The notes: generated by a model from the sequence alone, not told the origin. 64,000 nucleotides of DNA from Struthidea cinerea (GCA_013397865.1 VZTI01005043.1:124001-188000); one strand, 5' to 3'; shown: positions 12,061-25,060, numbered from the stretch's first letter. Translations and numbers: made by a program.

Positions 12061-15000
12061 TTATTTTTAAATACTTATTTATGTATTTACTTATTATAGT
12101 TCTTTTAGTTACTGAATGAGTGTAGATGCTTACCTGATCTGCTATTTTTTTATTGCTTTTTTTGATACAAATGCCTTATAAGCACTTGCTATGCCATCAT
12201 GTACTCAGTAGTATCTATGAACTTTCTGCTTCATCCTGTTTTCTTTTGTAGTGAGCAATGTTACTCTAAGCTGAATGTGGGAATTTCAAGCCTTTGTGAG
12301 TGGGTTAATGCCTGCCCGATGATGGTGCTCAGAGGTGTTGTCTGCTAAAGCTGTGGCTTTGTTTCTTTTCTTCCAGTTCTGAAGCTATTTGTAGTCATCT
12401 GCTTATTTTACAGAATTTCAGGCTGTTGTATTCTAAGCTGTGCCATGCATGGTTTCTAGCTCGTGAGTTTTAATCTGTGTCTGTCTGAGAAATTTTAATT
12501 GATCTGACATCCAAACTGCAAGAAAATACTATTTTCTTTGTGCAAATTACTTTGAAATCAGGCGTGGCTAATCTTGGGGGAGGTTTCCCTTCCACTTCTG
12601 GAATACTTGAAGAAATAACTACAAATTAACAAACAAGAAGCTCAACTCTCCAACAGTGTGGCTGAGTGTCTGAGCAGGGGTTTGGAGCTGTGTACTATCG
12701 GTTGCTTATCCAAATGTGGATGCCGTGTACAACAAATAACACCTCTAGAGGCTGTTGTAGCAGACCTTGTAAGTAATTACTCTAACACTTTACCGTGCCT
12801 TCCCTCTCCGATCTGTCTGCCTCTTGCCTGCAAACAAAAAGTACACTACAAACGAGGCTAACAGGGCTTGCATACCGAACATGCAATTCAATTGCTTGTT
12901 GAATAACAGGTTTCTGTCTACAAAAAGGGCAAAATCAGCTGTGTTAAAATGGCAGCGTTTTTTAAATACAGCAATGGCAGACTTTTGTAGACTTGCCAAT
13001 GTTTTTAAACCGAATTTTCACCTCCTAGAGGTTGAAAATATTCCTTTGTCCACCACAAGTCTGCTGGGATCTCATGTGGTGGTGTCTCCGAGAGGCTGCC
13101 CTGTGCTGGTGACCCTGGACTGTGTCCTAAGCAGCTGCACTGCAAAGCTGCTGGAAACTGGTGGGCACCACTGCTAAATAAAGAATGGATCTTTACAGGT
13201 CCAAAAAATTAACTGAAATCTGCCAACCTGTCACCACTTATGAATACTCTGCTTAGATCGACGCCTGAGAGCAGGAGAGGGAGCACAGGTGGAGAAGGAA
13301 CCTCTGACAGAGAGAAAATGCTAATTCAGTTTTTTTCCTACATCATGTCAACTTTGATTTCTTCATCATCTTTGTCTACTTCCCTAAATTATCTGCCATA
13401 ATTGTGCAAGTGGCCTGAATGAATGAAGGCTTTGCCTAATTAAATTGTGAAAGACTGAAATGCAGGTATAATCTGATTATCCAAGCAAAATGACAAAATA
13501 AAAATAACGTGCAAGTGATTGATGTGACCTATTGAACCCAAATTTAGCTTGTTGGTTGTCTTACTGATACTGCTTTGACTAAAACTGACAGCACCTTGCA
13601 TGTTTGTACAACCAGCACAAATAACTTTATCTTATGTTCGAAAAATGAGTCTTTGTAACCCACACCTTGATTTTAGTCACTGGTGGTTCAAGGGAGGGTG
13701 CTTGAACAAAGCTGATACTAATGGTGCTTCCTATATGTCTTGTTAACCTGCGTGTAAATAGGCAACTTAAAGTAGTTTTAGGCTGATCACATCACATTGG
13801 ATGAAATGAATATACAAATTGTTGAATTTGATTTATTTATTTTGGAGCTGAATTTAGACCCGTAGGAGTTGTTGATAACAGTTCTCACTTATCAGGATTA
13901 TTTATCTTTGTCCTAAGAGCTGGACAAATGCAAACACTGTAAGAGACAGGTGTTAAACTCATCCCTGTCATTGTACTGTTGTTGACATTGTACCAAACTG
14001 TGTTCCTGGTGTAGCTACACTCTCCACACAAAATGCACGTGTAAGTATTGCTTCATCATGCCTAAATCTCTTTGTTTAATGCCTGCAAAGTAACTCAGCC
14101 TATTCATGGTGTAATATGGCTGCATTTTATTGTACCAGGTATCCGCCTGGTAGGGGAAATGGTAAATCAATTTTCTGGCTGAAGATTTTCACTGCAATTT
14201 TCTCCACATGATCAAATTAGTAGCAGGTGAGCTTCCCCCTAAAGTCTCTAATAGCACTTTGTTCATCTTCCTCTCTTTCCATCTGCCACCTTGTTTCCAT
14301 AAACTGCCAGTGTGCCCATTTTCCTGTAAGTGTGGTCACCATTCCAGCTGCCATCTGCCAGCTGTTCTTACTCTTGAAACACACTTTGAGCCACATGGTG
14401 GCTGTTTGGGTGCTCTTACCCGTGCTGGGATCCCCGGCTGCTGTTAACAAGTGGTAGGTGACACTTTGGACTGACTTGCTCAATGATGACTGAGTGTTTC
14501 CAATTTAGAAATCTGCTTAAAAGGGACAGCTTTTGCCAAGGCAACATAATTCACATTAAAAAGGTGCCTCAGCTCTTTTCCTGATCCAGTTCAATCCCTC
14601 CATAACTTTTAGCTGCCTTTCTTTAAAGTGCCTTGGCAAGCTTTGACTGTGGCCATACTTAGATGCTGAGGCAGCAAGACTCAAGACCCAGCATCTCTCA
14701 GCTTCAGACATTGAATTTAAATGTCTAAGTCAAACTTCAGCCTCTGTGACTTGTATCAGGGCATTAGCTGGCTGGCTGTTTTGCAGGAAGATTAAATATT
14801 CTGAACAAAGACAAATCATGGGGATAAAACTCTCTTTGATTTACAGATTTATAAACTTCTATCTGACAAGGTTATTTGCATTTTCTTCTCCATTGAATAA
14901 GTTTACTTCTCATGACAGAAATACATGCATGTTTCTAAAATCTATTCAATTTAATTCGATTATATTCAAGATGAGTTAAGACTATATTATTGATTTCTTT

Positions 15001-15836
15001 CCAGAAAATCCATGTAGAGTAGTGAATATGGCTGCATAAATTGTATATTTAGATGTTTGAACTGGATATTAGCACAGAAAGTAAGATGCTTCTGATATTA
15101 AAAATAAATACATTAAAGGCAAAACCCTCTTCATGACACTTCTGGAAAAGATTTTAATTTCCTGTGCTGAGGAACACAAAGGGAAGTTTCTAAATCCAAC
15201 TGCAGTAGCACAGAACAACTCGTTCAATTTGGTATGGAGGTTTGAGTAAAGCAGTTCCAGCCAGTTCAGGGTCCCAATCAATATAATTTCACAGGAATCA
15301 TAATAGTCTTCTTCCAGTCTGTCCCGTCTTTTCTTTGATCCACTTTGGAACTCTTTCTTTAAAATTTGGCAGAAGCCAGATTGATAAAGTAGGTCCAAGC
15401 ACAGGCTTTGTATTCAAGCCAAATATTGTCTGCGTCTATGCCAATGCAATTAGAGTAAATGAAGTGAAGCTGCAGAGACCAGATCATCAAGAGTAAATCA
15501 TTGCAGATCCTTTAACCTGAAAATGCTTGCAAGACTGAGCCAACACAAGTGGAGCTTTTGGACTCTGATCATTCATTTATATTTTAATTTTACTTGAATA
15601 GTATTTTTTTTAAATAATTAATAGCCAGTAGCACTTTGACTTCAATAGTTTCTTACTTCTCCAATACTTTTTTTCTTAATTCAAATCAGAGGTAGGATCA
15701 GAATGAGAATATTTTTGAAATTATTCCTTAGTAAGTGGTGGTAGATATTTTCCATACCTGGTATTGACTGAATGTCTTTTTGAAGAGCTAATGAAATAAA
15801 AGCATTGATTTTGTTTGGTGTTTTTTTAGCTCTTTT

Positions 15837-15838
<2 letters not shown>

Positions 15839-15869
<31 letters not shown>

Positions 15870-15904
15870 TTTTTGTAATTTTTTTTTTTTTTTTTTTTTT
15901 TTTT
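15839..15904. repeat. Two long poly-T runs separated by GTTTTTGTAA
   Basis: About 30 T, then a short interruption, then about 26 T. On the minus strand it is a double A-rich tract. No retroposed body is recognised next to it, so I call it a simple repeat. Its length in the assembly is probably imprecise. Confidence 0.9.
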
Positions 15905-16447
15905 GCTTAATGTAGCCTTCTCTCTCTAAAAACTGTTGCCACAAATACGTGGGGAAAGCAAAAGTGTTTGTCTTATGGTTTCTTGTGTTGAATCATATGG
16001 ATCTCTGGAGATTGATTAAACATATAAAAAGATGAAGGTATTTTTTTATGGAGTATATTGGTTATAAATAAAGACTTTATCCTAAAAGAAAATTTAAAGT
16101 AGATTTCAATGTAGTCTTTGTGCTTTTCCTTCTGAGCAGTAGTTGCCTCTGATCTAACATTGCATCTAAATAACATACCTGCTCTGTAGCTGAAAAATCA
16201 CAGCTTCTTTCTGTAATTCAAAGCTGCTGAATGCACATAAGATATCATTCCAATGCCAACGTGTAACGCTTCGGAATGCTCGGTGTATATTTTCTGTGAT
16301 TTTTCCTATTTTAAAACCATAATTACAGATGCATTTAATTTTCTTGCCCCTTATTTGCTCATGTGTAAAAAAGTAACACCCATCCAGTTGATCTTGTTCA
16401 GACCAGAGAGAAAAACTCCCTGATGGAAATAGAGTAGTTTATAAAAT

Positions 16448-16448
16448 N
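16448..16448. other. Single ambiguous base (N)
   Basis: An isolated N in the context TTATAAAATNTTATTGG: an unresolved base call or polymorphism. Confidence 0.99.
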
Positions 16449-18454
16449 TTATTGGATTCTTTTTAAAAAATGTTTCTCAAATCAGAAAAGCGACAAATTT
16501 GTCACTCAGACTTGAAATAGAACAGACAACTATCAGGAATTTTTTGGCTTTGTTTCCTTTGATATTCCATGGTATGTTTAGCAAGATTCAGTCTCAGTAA
16601 CTCATTTTAAAATATCCAGTTGAAATGTTTGAGCTTTTCCAGCACTGAGTTTCCTTTTCTGCAAAACCCAAACTTCATTTTTCAGGGAACAAGCTACCAT
16701 CAAATGGGTGTGAAACCACGAGCAGCTTCTTGTGCATGTACTTGTGCGGAGAAACTGGGAGAAATCACATATCTGCTGCTCCACACAGAACATACAGTGT
16801 AATTTTCCAAAATCTGTTTGCCTCAGCTGGTGATGAGAGGGCTCCAATAGCTGTTTTTTAGCCGAGAAGAAGGCTGAATGCCACTGATATTTGAAAAAGA
16901 AGTTGCAGTTACACTTCCTTCGTGGTTCTGCTCCTCAGGAGAAAAGGTTGCTCATTAGAAAAAGGCAATATTAATTTACAGCATCAATATTTAATTTGAG
17001 GTTTTGCTACATTTTTCTATTAGATTCATTTACAATTGAAACACTAAATGCTTTGATAGATGACATTCATATTCTATGTAATATATTACATAAAATAATG
17101 TACAGAGATGAAAATATGATTTAAAGGGAATTCCAGAACAGTATTTTCTAGTCTCTTGTACTAGAATAATTGAGGTCTGCATCATAGCCAGAGTTTAGCT
17201 GGATTTAGCCCTTTTAAAGTTAATTTACTAAAAGGTTTTGGATTATTTTTCTGTTTTCTTTTGGATTCTTTTAGTTCCCTCCATTCCTGTAGAACTGGCA
17301 AGAAATTAATCACTCATTTTAGGGCAGAGGACTCTAAATCAAAGCCTGTAGTAAAGTGGTTAGGGAATTAGTGTTTCCAAGTTCCAGTTTTCACCCTGAT
17401 CTCCAATCTCATGCAGAAGTCCTCTGTCAAGATGTTAAAACTGAGTCCTTAATGTGGTCAGAATGTACAAGGAAGTGCAGCTGTGGAAACAAATCACACA
17501 TCAAAGCTTTGGTGTTTTCACTCTGTGTGTGAAACATGACATGTTAAAACAGTATGGTCCTTTACAAAACTGTTATCATAAAAAAAAAAAAAAAGACTGG
17601 AGGAAGCTTGCAGCAAAGCTCCAAAAGTCAAAGGGATAACTGATATTTCCATAACTGTTAAATAAAAAAATAGTCCTATGCATCTTCAAGAACTGCAGGT
17701 CTATCTGTTATGGGACTTGCTGCAGTTTAAATGAATTGAAAATAAGCCGTGTTTTAAACATAGAGATGATAAATTCTGGCTTGCAATAAGATGAAGTTGA
17801 TTTGTGAAAGCATTAAACATGACATGGCTTAGCAGAGAGTGGCCACCCTTGGGAGAAGGATCTGAAAACACAAACATGTATAAAGATGAGAAATCAGAGC
17901 TTATGTTCTGTGATTCTGCTCTGGGCAGGAGAATTGTGCACTGGGCAGTGGATTGTGGCGGTACAGACAAATGTAGCAGTGCTTGGTCTAAGAAATCGCT
18001 TAAATGATCTTCTACCAGCTTTCCTACCAGCAGCTGTCAGAGATGCTGTCCAAGCCTGCATACCCAGACTGTGACCCAGCAAACAAGCATGACTGTTTAA
18101 AGCAAGTTTGTTTTCTGTTTTCCTCTGTCTGCAGGCCCTGTAGGGAGCTGTCACAGCTATACTGAAAGGAGCTTGATACCAGAATTCCTTGGTATGAATA
18201 GAAATGCTTTCCAAGTCCTCAGGTTAAGTAAAGTTAAAAAAGTATAAGATTATATTGTACAAATAAAAAAAAACCCTGAGCCCTCTCCTTCCCCTCAAAA
18301 GAGCTGTTTGTAAGGTTTACTTTTCCAGTCAAAGCCAAGCTTGGCTTATGTGTTGTGAGAAAAGTTTAGGTTGCTGTGAAGGACTTCAGTTAATGTTTTC
18401 TTGTCAGAATTAAGCAAACTGGTTTATAAAAAGCATTATTAAATTGAATATTTT

Positions 18455-18471
18455 GAAGTGGTGTCCCCGCC
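18455..18471 (+). mobile_element. CR1 3' end, left piece (split by LTR)
   Basis: GAAGTGGTGTCCCCGCC corresponds to the CR1 stretch before CCATGGCAGGG (compare GTGGAAAGTGTCCCTGCC in the CR1 copy near 43700). It rejoins the piece that starts at 18860 once the LTR and one copy of CCCGCC are removed. The original CR1 was only about 90 bp long, an extreme 5' truncation. The left edge is approximate. Confidence 0.7.
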
Positions 18472-18853
18472 TGCAGTACTGATGCATGGGCAAGGACTTT
18501 GCTCATCAGATGGAGAAAGACAAAGCCGTTTATTGCGCAGTCAGAATTCCCTAAATACCAGCACCCAACAGGATATCACATCATATAAACAGGAAAGATG
18601 TTCCCCACAGTGTCTCCCAATCACCTGGGGTATTGCACTGACTTTACCTATTATGGTAATAGGCAAACAATACCCTGTAAGGCCACAAACTACAATTAAC
18701 ACTTCTCACAGGCCCAGTCTGTCCATAAACAATCCTCTCTCAGTCCGTCTCCGGTGACCTGGATGCACTCCCAGGGGCACCTCCGGGCCCAGGAAGGAGG
18801 CCCTCTCTGATCCTCAGGGCTTATTTCTACCACCACCCAGTGCACTCTAAACA
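18472..18853 (-). mobile_element. Solo LTR, ERVK-type family, copy 2, nested in CR1
   Basis: 382 bp, plus-strand TGCAGTACTGATGCATGGG ... GTGCACTCTAAACA, with TG...CA ends. It is flanked by a perfect 6-bp target duplication CCCGCC (18466-18471 and 18854-18859); 6 bp is characteristic of class II (ERVK, betaretrovirus-like) integration. Retroviral sense is the minus strand, given AATAAA as plus-strand TTTATT at 18529-18534 and a TATA-like TTTATA in the same orientation upstream. It interrupts a CR1 3' end, so it is younger than that CR1. No internal viral genes remain. Compared with copy 1 it carries several substitutions, some at CpG sites, and small indels. Confidence 0.92.
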
Positions 18854-18859
18854 CCCGCC

Positions 18860-18930
18860 CATGGCAGGGAAGGTGCAACTAGATGATCTTTAAGGCTCCT
18901 TCCAACCCAGGCCATTCTGTGATTCCATGA
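18860..18930 (+). mobile_element. CR1 3' end, right piece with tail
   Basis: CATGGCAGGGAAGGTGCAACTAGATGATCTTTAAGGCTCCTTCCAACC followed by CCATTCTGTGATTCCATGA is the canonical CR1 3' end and tail on the plus strand. It directly follows the second target-site copy of the nested LTR, which makes the order of insertion clear. Confidence 0.92.
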
Positions 18931-21900
18931 GGTAGAACAGTTCTTGCCCTTCTAAGTGAAGAGCCATGAATTTTGTATCTAGTCACTTACTAGAATTGCT
19001 TAGTCAGTTTTTCTGCAAGGTGTTTGAAAGTAATTAGTCTAAAACCTGCTGGCTAGCGATGATTAGTGACCAAGGATGAAATGTTTCTTTCAGATTAATT
19101 AGAGACCAACCATAAACTGCTGGAACTCAGTGTTAATCCTTCCAACGCTGACAGGGGCACTTAGATCCTGGCAGTAGTTAATGTCAGCTTTGGGATGTGC
19201 CATGTCTTTGGTAAAGTTGTTGGGATCATTGCATGATTAATAACGTTTGTTTAAGGTTAACATTATAAAGCTAAAAAATGAGATGTTAGATTTCCTGACA
19301 CTTGAAATGTTTCTTACTGTGGATCCCGTACTCAAAACTATGGGATGTGCATCTCGTGTGTGATTACACCATGTGGTTCTCTTTACATGAGATCATTAAA
19401 TGGTCGTGATCTTATAACAAATGGGTTGAATAGAGCAGGGCTCTCCTGATTTTACTCTAAGAGTAGATTAAAACATACGAAGAACTAGAGAGTTGCACCT
19501 CTAGTTTGCAGCTTCTAATTCAACTAAAAAATAACATTTTAGAAGGGCAGGTAATAAAATAGTAGTACCATTTTTATGCTTCTACCTTTTTTAGCTCTTG
19601 ATCTGTATTTGTGAACTTCAGCCTTCATGGTATGGGTATTACTGTGAGGTTTTCCTCCACAGTAAGTTACCCACTGGATTTTTAAAATCTAGGTCCGGGT
19701 ACTCATGTTCAGCAGCTCACATTGGGGTCCATACCGATTTTTCATCATCATGACTCAAGTTGTTGGTGTTGGTGTGGTCATTTAAAATCAGTGCTACTTC
19801 CCCCACCCCGCATTTCGGATGTACTCTTAGTGTTGAAAGAAGTGGTGTGTAGAAATATTTCACTAATAAAAATCACTTCATGATTTATTTAATTGAATTT
19901 CACAAAGAACCTTAAGATGTCTTCAAATGTATTTGTTATTTTGCATCCAGCAGTGTGGAGAGTTTTTGGGGTCTACATTGACTATAATTGTCTATAAATA
20001 ATGTTAAATACTTGCCATTTGAAATCAAAGTAGTTTGATAGGATGCAGGACTCACACATTTTTATTTCCTGTTTCAATGAATCTTTCTGTTGGTGTTGTC
20101 AGAGAACTTATAGAAAGCAGCTCATCTGAAATTTTGTATTTGTATAAACATTCTGTCATCAAACTTCTTGCTGGAATATTTACATAAAATACAATATGTG
20201 ACTGAACAATTAATGTAAATACATTTAAGGATGCAGAAACATTGTCACAAACATTTATTTCCATGCTCATCTAGATTAGTTGTAAAACTGAGCTTCTTGG
20301 ATACAAGTAAAGCATCTTTAGTTCATCTTTATCCTTTCTAGTGAAACAAAATAGATGCTGATCTGTTAACCCCACTGGAAGTTTTATCACAAACATTTGG
20401 GATTTACTTTATCTAATATGACATCTGTGCATAATTATGCATCCCATCCCTCTTCCTGGTGCTACTGTGCTATTTCTCTATTAAAAGTGTCAGGACAATA
20501 CTGCAAACGTAACGGTGCTGGGTTTTAATCAGCACAGACACGGTAAACAACTGTTCATTAGGAAGGTCAGAATAAAAAATGGCTTGAAGTTATAACTTCT
20601 AAATAAAAAGCTGATTTTCTTAGTTAAATAAAATGATCTCAAGATATTCCTTATTTTAGGTGTATTTTCCATCTGTCTCAGTTGATAAAGAACTTACGGC
20701 AGTCTAATGAATTCTTTAATCACTCTAACTACTACACCTGTATTTTAACCAATTTGAAATATATTCATACACATCTGCAGGAGTTTCTTCAGAACAACCT
20801 GTTACAGAGAAAGTTCTCAATTTCTTTTACAGAAAGATCAAGTCAGAAAAATGTCATATTTGTATTGACATGGAAAAGAATAATTGAGTAGTAATGTTAC
20901 TCTTGTATTAATATATACATTGTTCCTATCAAGTTTGGTTTGCTTTAAGTTCTGGAAGTTCATCTCAAATTTTGCATGCAATTCATCTTATATTCATGTT
21001 ATATACGTGAAGTAACAGAGGGGAGTGCAGGGGAATTAAGGGTAGTGATGGCCTGCTTTGCTGTGTTGAAACTCTTCCAGCAGGTGCTGCCTGTCTGTGT
21101 GGAAATCAACAGAAATAATACAGAAGTTTGAAATGCTTGTGTAACTTGAGTGATAATCAGAATTGTAAAATGCAGCCATGAAAGCTGGCAGATGAGATTG
21201 AGTTTCTGGCATTATTGACAATGCTCAGTTGTTCAGTGTTTTCTTAGGTTGTCATCCTCATATAGCAACTTATTCTCAGCTGCTTCACTCCCAGTGAAGA
21301 GAGGAAGGATTTGCAGCTTGGTGGTGACACATCCTTGTTCCACTTAGCTTTGATTGTGGTGGTCAGTATGTAGGTATATTTTCTGACTGGGATCAGAAAA
21401 CCTCAGAGCTCTGTATAGAGGCTCAAGCAGTGATGCATGGCATGAACTGTATTAGTTTGCCTGCTAAGTAAACCCTAGTGATATAATACAGTATTTCTAT
21501 ATAATAATTTTATAATAAATTTTAGCCATATTTCCATTTTCTAGATAATAATTTATATATAAAATTTCTATAATGTATGTATACGTGTGTTTTTGAGAGA
21601 AAGGTGGTTTTGTTTCTTGGTAGCATGTGCATTGAATTCTCAGAAGTGTTGTTTCCAACAGAGACTACAGATGTTGTAAACTGGTTTTGGTGGAAGGTTC
21701 TCTTCACTTCCACCAAGGAATTACAGCACTCACCAAGATGACTTGTATAATTTTATCATGACTGAGGAGTCCACAGCACTAATGTGTTCAGAGTGCCTGT
21801 GCTAGAAGGCTTAGGGTTGAATCTCCTTTTTTTTTGTGTGTACCCAGTGTGGGGTTTTGTGCAAAGTAGCTGAAAAGCTATTATGTCATAGAAAAGCAGG

Positions 21901-22169
21901 GAGAGAATGAACCTACACTGAGGTAGCTAGCTGAGAGATAAGGGCCTGCTGTGAAATTATCACTATAATGGTAGTTGGGGTAAATAGATTTTCGGTGTTT
22001 TCACCCTTCATTGTCTGTGCTATTCACTGTCATGTATGCGTGTATTTAATGAGAACGAGAGATGGAATAATTCCATAGTCTCACGTATGACTCTCATATG
22101 GAGGTAGAATAAATATCTGCAACAGGTATTTTATGATATGATGCCCAGTGGAATATCAGCAGAGAGAAT
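18931..22169. other. Unannotated single-copy sequence, no gene seen
   Basis: About 3.2 kb of AT-rich DNA with short chance ORFs only (up to about 72 codons). No RNA gene, recognisable repeat or splice-bounded exon was identified. Confidence 0.5.
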
Positions 22170-22424
22170 GTGTTTAAAGGATGTGACCCTGGTTGTTCTA
22201 GCACTCTCCTGGGACGTGGCTGGCAAGGGTTCGAATCTGTTCACACCGTTTTCCCTCAATAGCGAATTACTGACTAAAACCATGAGGGTAATTTTTCTCT
22301 GCATCAATGCCATATCCTCTTTTCTTTCCTGCCTCCTGCAACTGAATCAAACCTAATTTGTGGTTTGGCCAGAACTCCTTGTGGGTCCCTTCCAACTCAG
22401 TTTATTCTGTGATTCTGTGATTTT
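22170..22424 (+). mobile_element. Candidate tRNA-derived SINE with CR1-type tail
   Basis: GGTTCGAATC at 22228-22237 is a perfect RNA polymerase III B box. The preceding AGCACTCTCCTGGGACGTGGC resembles the anticodon-side half of a tRNA, and a looser A-box-like stretch (CCTGGTTGTTCTAG) lies about 45 bp upstream of the B box. About 130 bp downstream, TGGTTTGGCCAGAACTCC..GGGTCCCTTCCAACTCAG ends in TTCTGTGATTCTGTGAT, a CR1 3' tail with the octamer repeat. Songbird genomes are known to hold SINEs with a tRNA-derived head and CR1-derived tail, mobilised by CR1. The head is decayed, the middle is unassigned and the 5' edge is a guess. It could instead be a CR1 tail beside a chance B box. Confidence 0.45.
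22358..22424 (+). mobile_element. CR1-type 3' tail
   Basis: Whatever the upstream part is, these 67 bp match the CR1 3' terminus on the plus strand (CCCTTCCAACTCAG, then two copies of the octamer ATTCTGTG). It is either a very short CR1 or the tail of the candidate SINE above. Confidence 0.85.
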
Positions 22425-23649
22425 ATTTTCCAAAATGGCAAATTTTTTTGGTGCACAAATTGTTTCAGAAAGTGGGGAAAAACAATCATGTAGGCAAGTT
22501 AAATACCAGTTTTCTTTGTTGGATAAAGCAGTTAAAAAATGCCAAATAATTTAAAAATACCGATTGACAGTTACCTTAAATGGGAAAATGTCCTTCAACT
22601 CTAAAGGTGATGCTGTGTCAAATCTATTCACTGACACTGAATCACTCTAAAGTTTCTGTCTGTATTCCTTTTATACCCAAAATAGTAAAAGAGCTAAGTG
22701 GTCCTCAGTAGCGTCCTTTAGAGTAAGGATGTGACTCAAACATGTCTCTTCACTCTGTTCATGTTCTACAAGCTACAATTTGATGTAATATCTATTTAGA
22801 GGACAAAATAACAGTTGAATAAGATAGTAGATTGTTTAAAGCTTTTCAATAATCACTTAAGATTCAGGCACAGATTCTTGACAGACCTTGAAAGAGAAGA
22901 TTAAACCATCTCGATGAAGATTGACAGAAAATAACAAAAGATAATTTTGCATGAGTTGGTAGATGGATTTTCTTTGTTACTGGTGGCTTTCAGATGCAAT
23001 CAGCAAGTGCCTCTTTCAGCTTTTGGTTGTAAATCCTGAGCAAGTACCATTCTGTATGTATTTTGAATTTGAAGTGTGATTTAAAACATGTGCATATGAT
23101 TTTGAGAGAGGTGTATTTAAAAAAAAATTAAAATGAACATTTTAGCATCCTCTCTATAGATAACCAGCCTAAATTTGCCATGACTAAGAGGTATAGAAAA
23201 GTTTTTCCTGATTTTCAGAGGAGCTAGAATGATTTGTCTAATTTCTGAGAGAATTACATTGGTAGTCATTTAGGGTATTGTACAGAGAGACCAAGGGAAA
23301 AAATCTTGTGATAAGGAATAGATATTGTGAACTCAGCAATTTAAGGGGAGGTATTTTACACTTTGAAAAATTGAGTGTTTTGCTGAGACAGCTCTCAGCC
23401 ACTTGGATATAATGAGTCCTTGAACCGCTTATTCAGATGTCATGTATTTGCATTTTCTGTTAGTTTCCTACCACACCAAGGCTAAATAAAGTAATGGGGT
23501 AAAGAGAAGGAACGTTTTAAATCCGTGGTGGTGAACCACCAAGCCAGTGTTTACTAGCAGCTTGATTTTCAATCAAATGTCAGAATGGCTTTTTTGTCAC
23601 TACGTTGCTCTAACTTCAACTGAACATCGTGTTTAGGGACATACATTCT

Positions 23650-23680
23650 GTGCAGGGGTCACCTACGTGACCCCGTGCAC
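23650..23680. repeat. GC-rich hairpin / inverted half-site element
   Basis: GTGCAGGGGTCAC (23650-23662), loop CTAC, GTGACCCCGTGCAC (23667-23680). The arms pair over 8 bp, then a bulged G at 23675, then 5 bp more. It also reads as inverted GGGTCA/TGACCC half-sites (nuclear-receptor type, 6-bp spacer) around a TACGTGA core. It stands out from the AT-rich surroundings. Function is inferred. Confidence 0.6.
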
Positions 23681-25060
23681 TTCAGCTTTCAAAGGTATGG
23701 CTGCTTATCTCCTGCAAGCAATTATCTGCCTTCCCCGGTGATGCATACTATGAGGCTGGAGCATTGTGAATGTGTAATCAAAGTGATTCCCTGCCAGTGA
23801 AACTTGTTTTGGACCTTGAAGGCATTTTATAAATTACTTTCAGAGGGTTTTTTCCCCCTACTTTTAAGTGTTTGGTAGCATCCATTTCAAATGCAAAAGC
23901 AGTGTGGTAAGTCCCCTGCCAGCTGGTTGGATTTTGCTGGGAATTGGGAGGGTGACTGCATGATGAAGTCAATAGACCAATAGTACAGTGTGAAAATTCT
24001 ATATTCAGTTGCTCTTCTCCAGTAAAAAAAAAAAAATCTTAACTAATAGAATAAACAGAACAAATATTCCATGCCCTCCTTGTACAATTGTTGGCTCTGA
24101 AGTAAAATTGGCTAAACCGAACATTTGCAAGCAATCCTGTGATAAAATAAGAAGCTTTTTAAAGCTGTGAACGTACAGGCAGCTTACCTAGAAAAGGGCT
24201 CAAAGTATAGCATCTGGGAAACTGTTTTTCCTCTTCTCCCTGCCAAGCACTTCCATTTCATAATGTCAAATTCAGATAAGCACATTGTAGCCTGACCACT
24301 GAATGCTGAACTGACATTAAGAAAAAGATTTGGGAAACAGTTTGAGAGTCTCTGGAGCAGCAGATTTCAAACAGGGATGCTGCAAAGTAGAGAGGGAAAA
24401 GCGGAGTGTTGGAGCGTGTCAAGTCTTGAATTTATAAATGTTAAGACAGAATTCCATTTGTCCTTGGTTCATCAGAGTCACATTTGTGTCTGTCTTCTTG
24501 TGTAAGAATAAAGAATGTAGAGGTGTTTGGGGCATCTGGGGTTTTATAGGTTCATGGTGATTATAAGGAAAACATACTTGCATGGCGACATTTGCAAAAT
24601 GTGTGCACATCATGAATTGTGGTTTTAGTAAGATTTTTTTTCTCAGATAAGTGGAAATTCTAGAGAAGAGCTGATTTAAAATAGTGATATTTCCTCCTAT
24701 GTCTATCTTTAAAAGCAGCAATAAATTTAGTATAGTGGCTTAAATTTGTTTTGCCTCAGCACAACAGGAAAAAAATAGAATACATACCTTAAGGGCAAGT
24801 GGCAAAGTAATAATTTGAAAAAAATTCTCAGTAATTTCAGTAGGGCACTGTTTATGGAATGGCAAAACTCTAGGAAGATTTTCCAAGTTTTGTCCTCTGC
24901 CAGCTGCTTGCATTAGCAAGTGCATTCATTGAAATGAAGTGTCACGTATTAAGCTGAATGTTCTGTTTACTTCAGTGAAACCTCGATCTCCAAACAAAAA
25001 TTCGTATTGACATTAGAAAATAATTGCTAAGTTTCATCGTCTGAAAACACTTACGTACTG

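Larger units (their letters stand above)
9213..18454. other. Unannotated sequence with gap, AT palindrome and poly-T tract; no gene seen
   Basis: About 9.2 kb without a recognisable exon or transposon. It includes an N gap at 10724, a large AT-rich inverted repeat near 12.0 kb, a single N at 16448 and a 66-bp T-rich tract at 15839. An open frame of 117 codons at 12824-13177 matches nothing I know and has no clear splice context. The rest is ordinary single-copy-looking DNA. Confidence 0.5.

Noticed and set aside
12824..13177. 117-codon plus-strand ORF ending just before an AATAAA-like site
   Set aside because: Start and stop look gene-like but there is no recognisable motif, promoter or splice context. 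A chance ORF is likelier.
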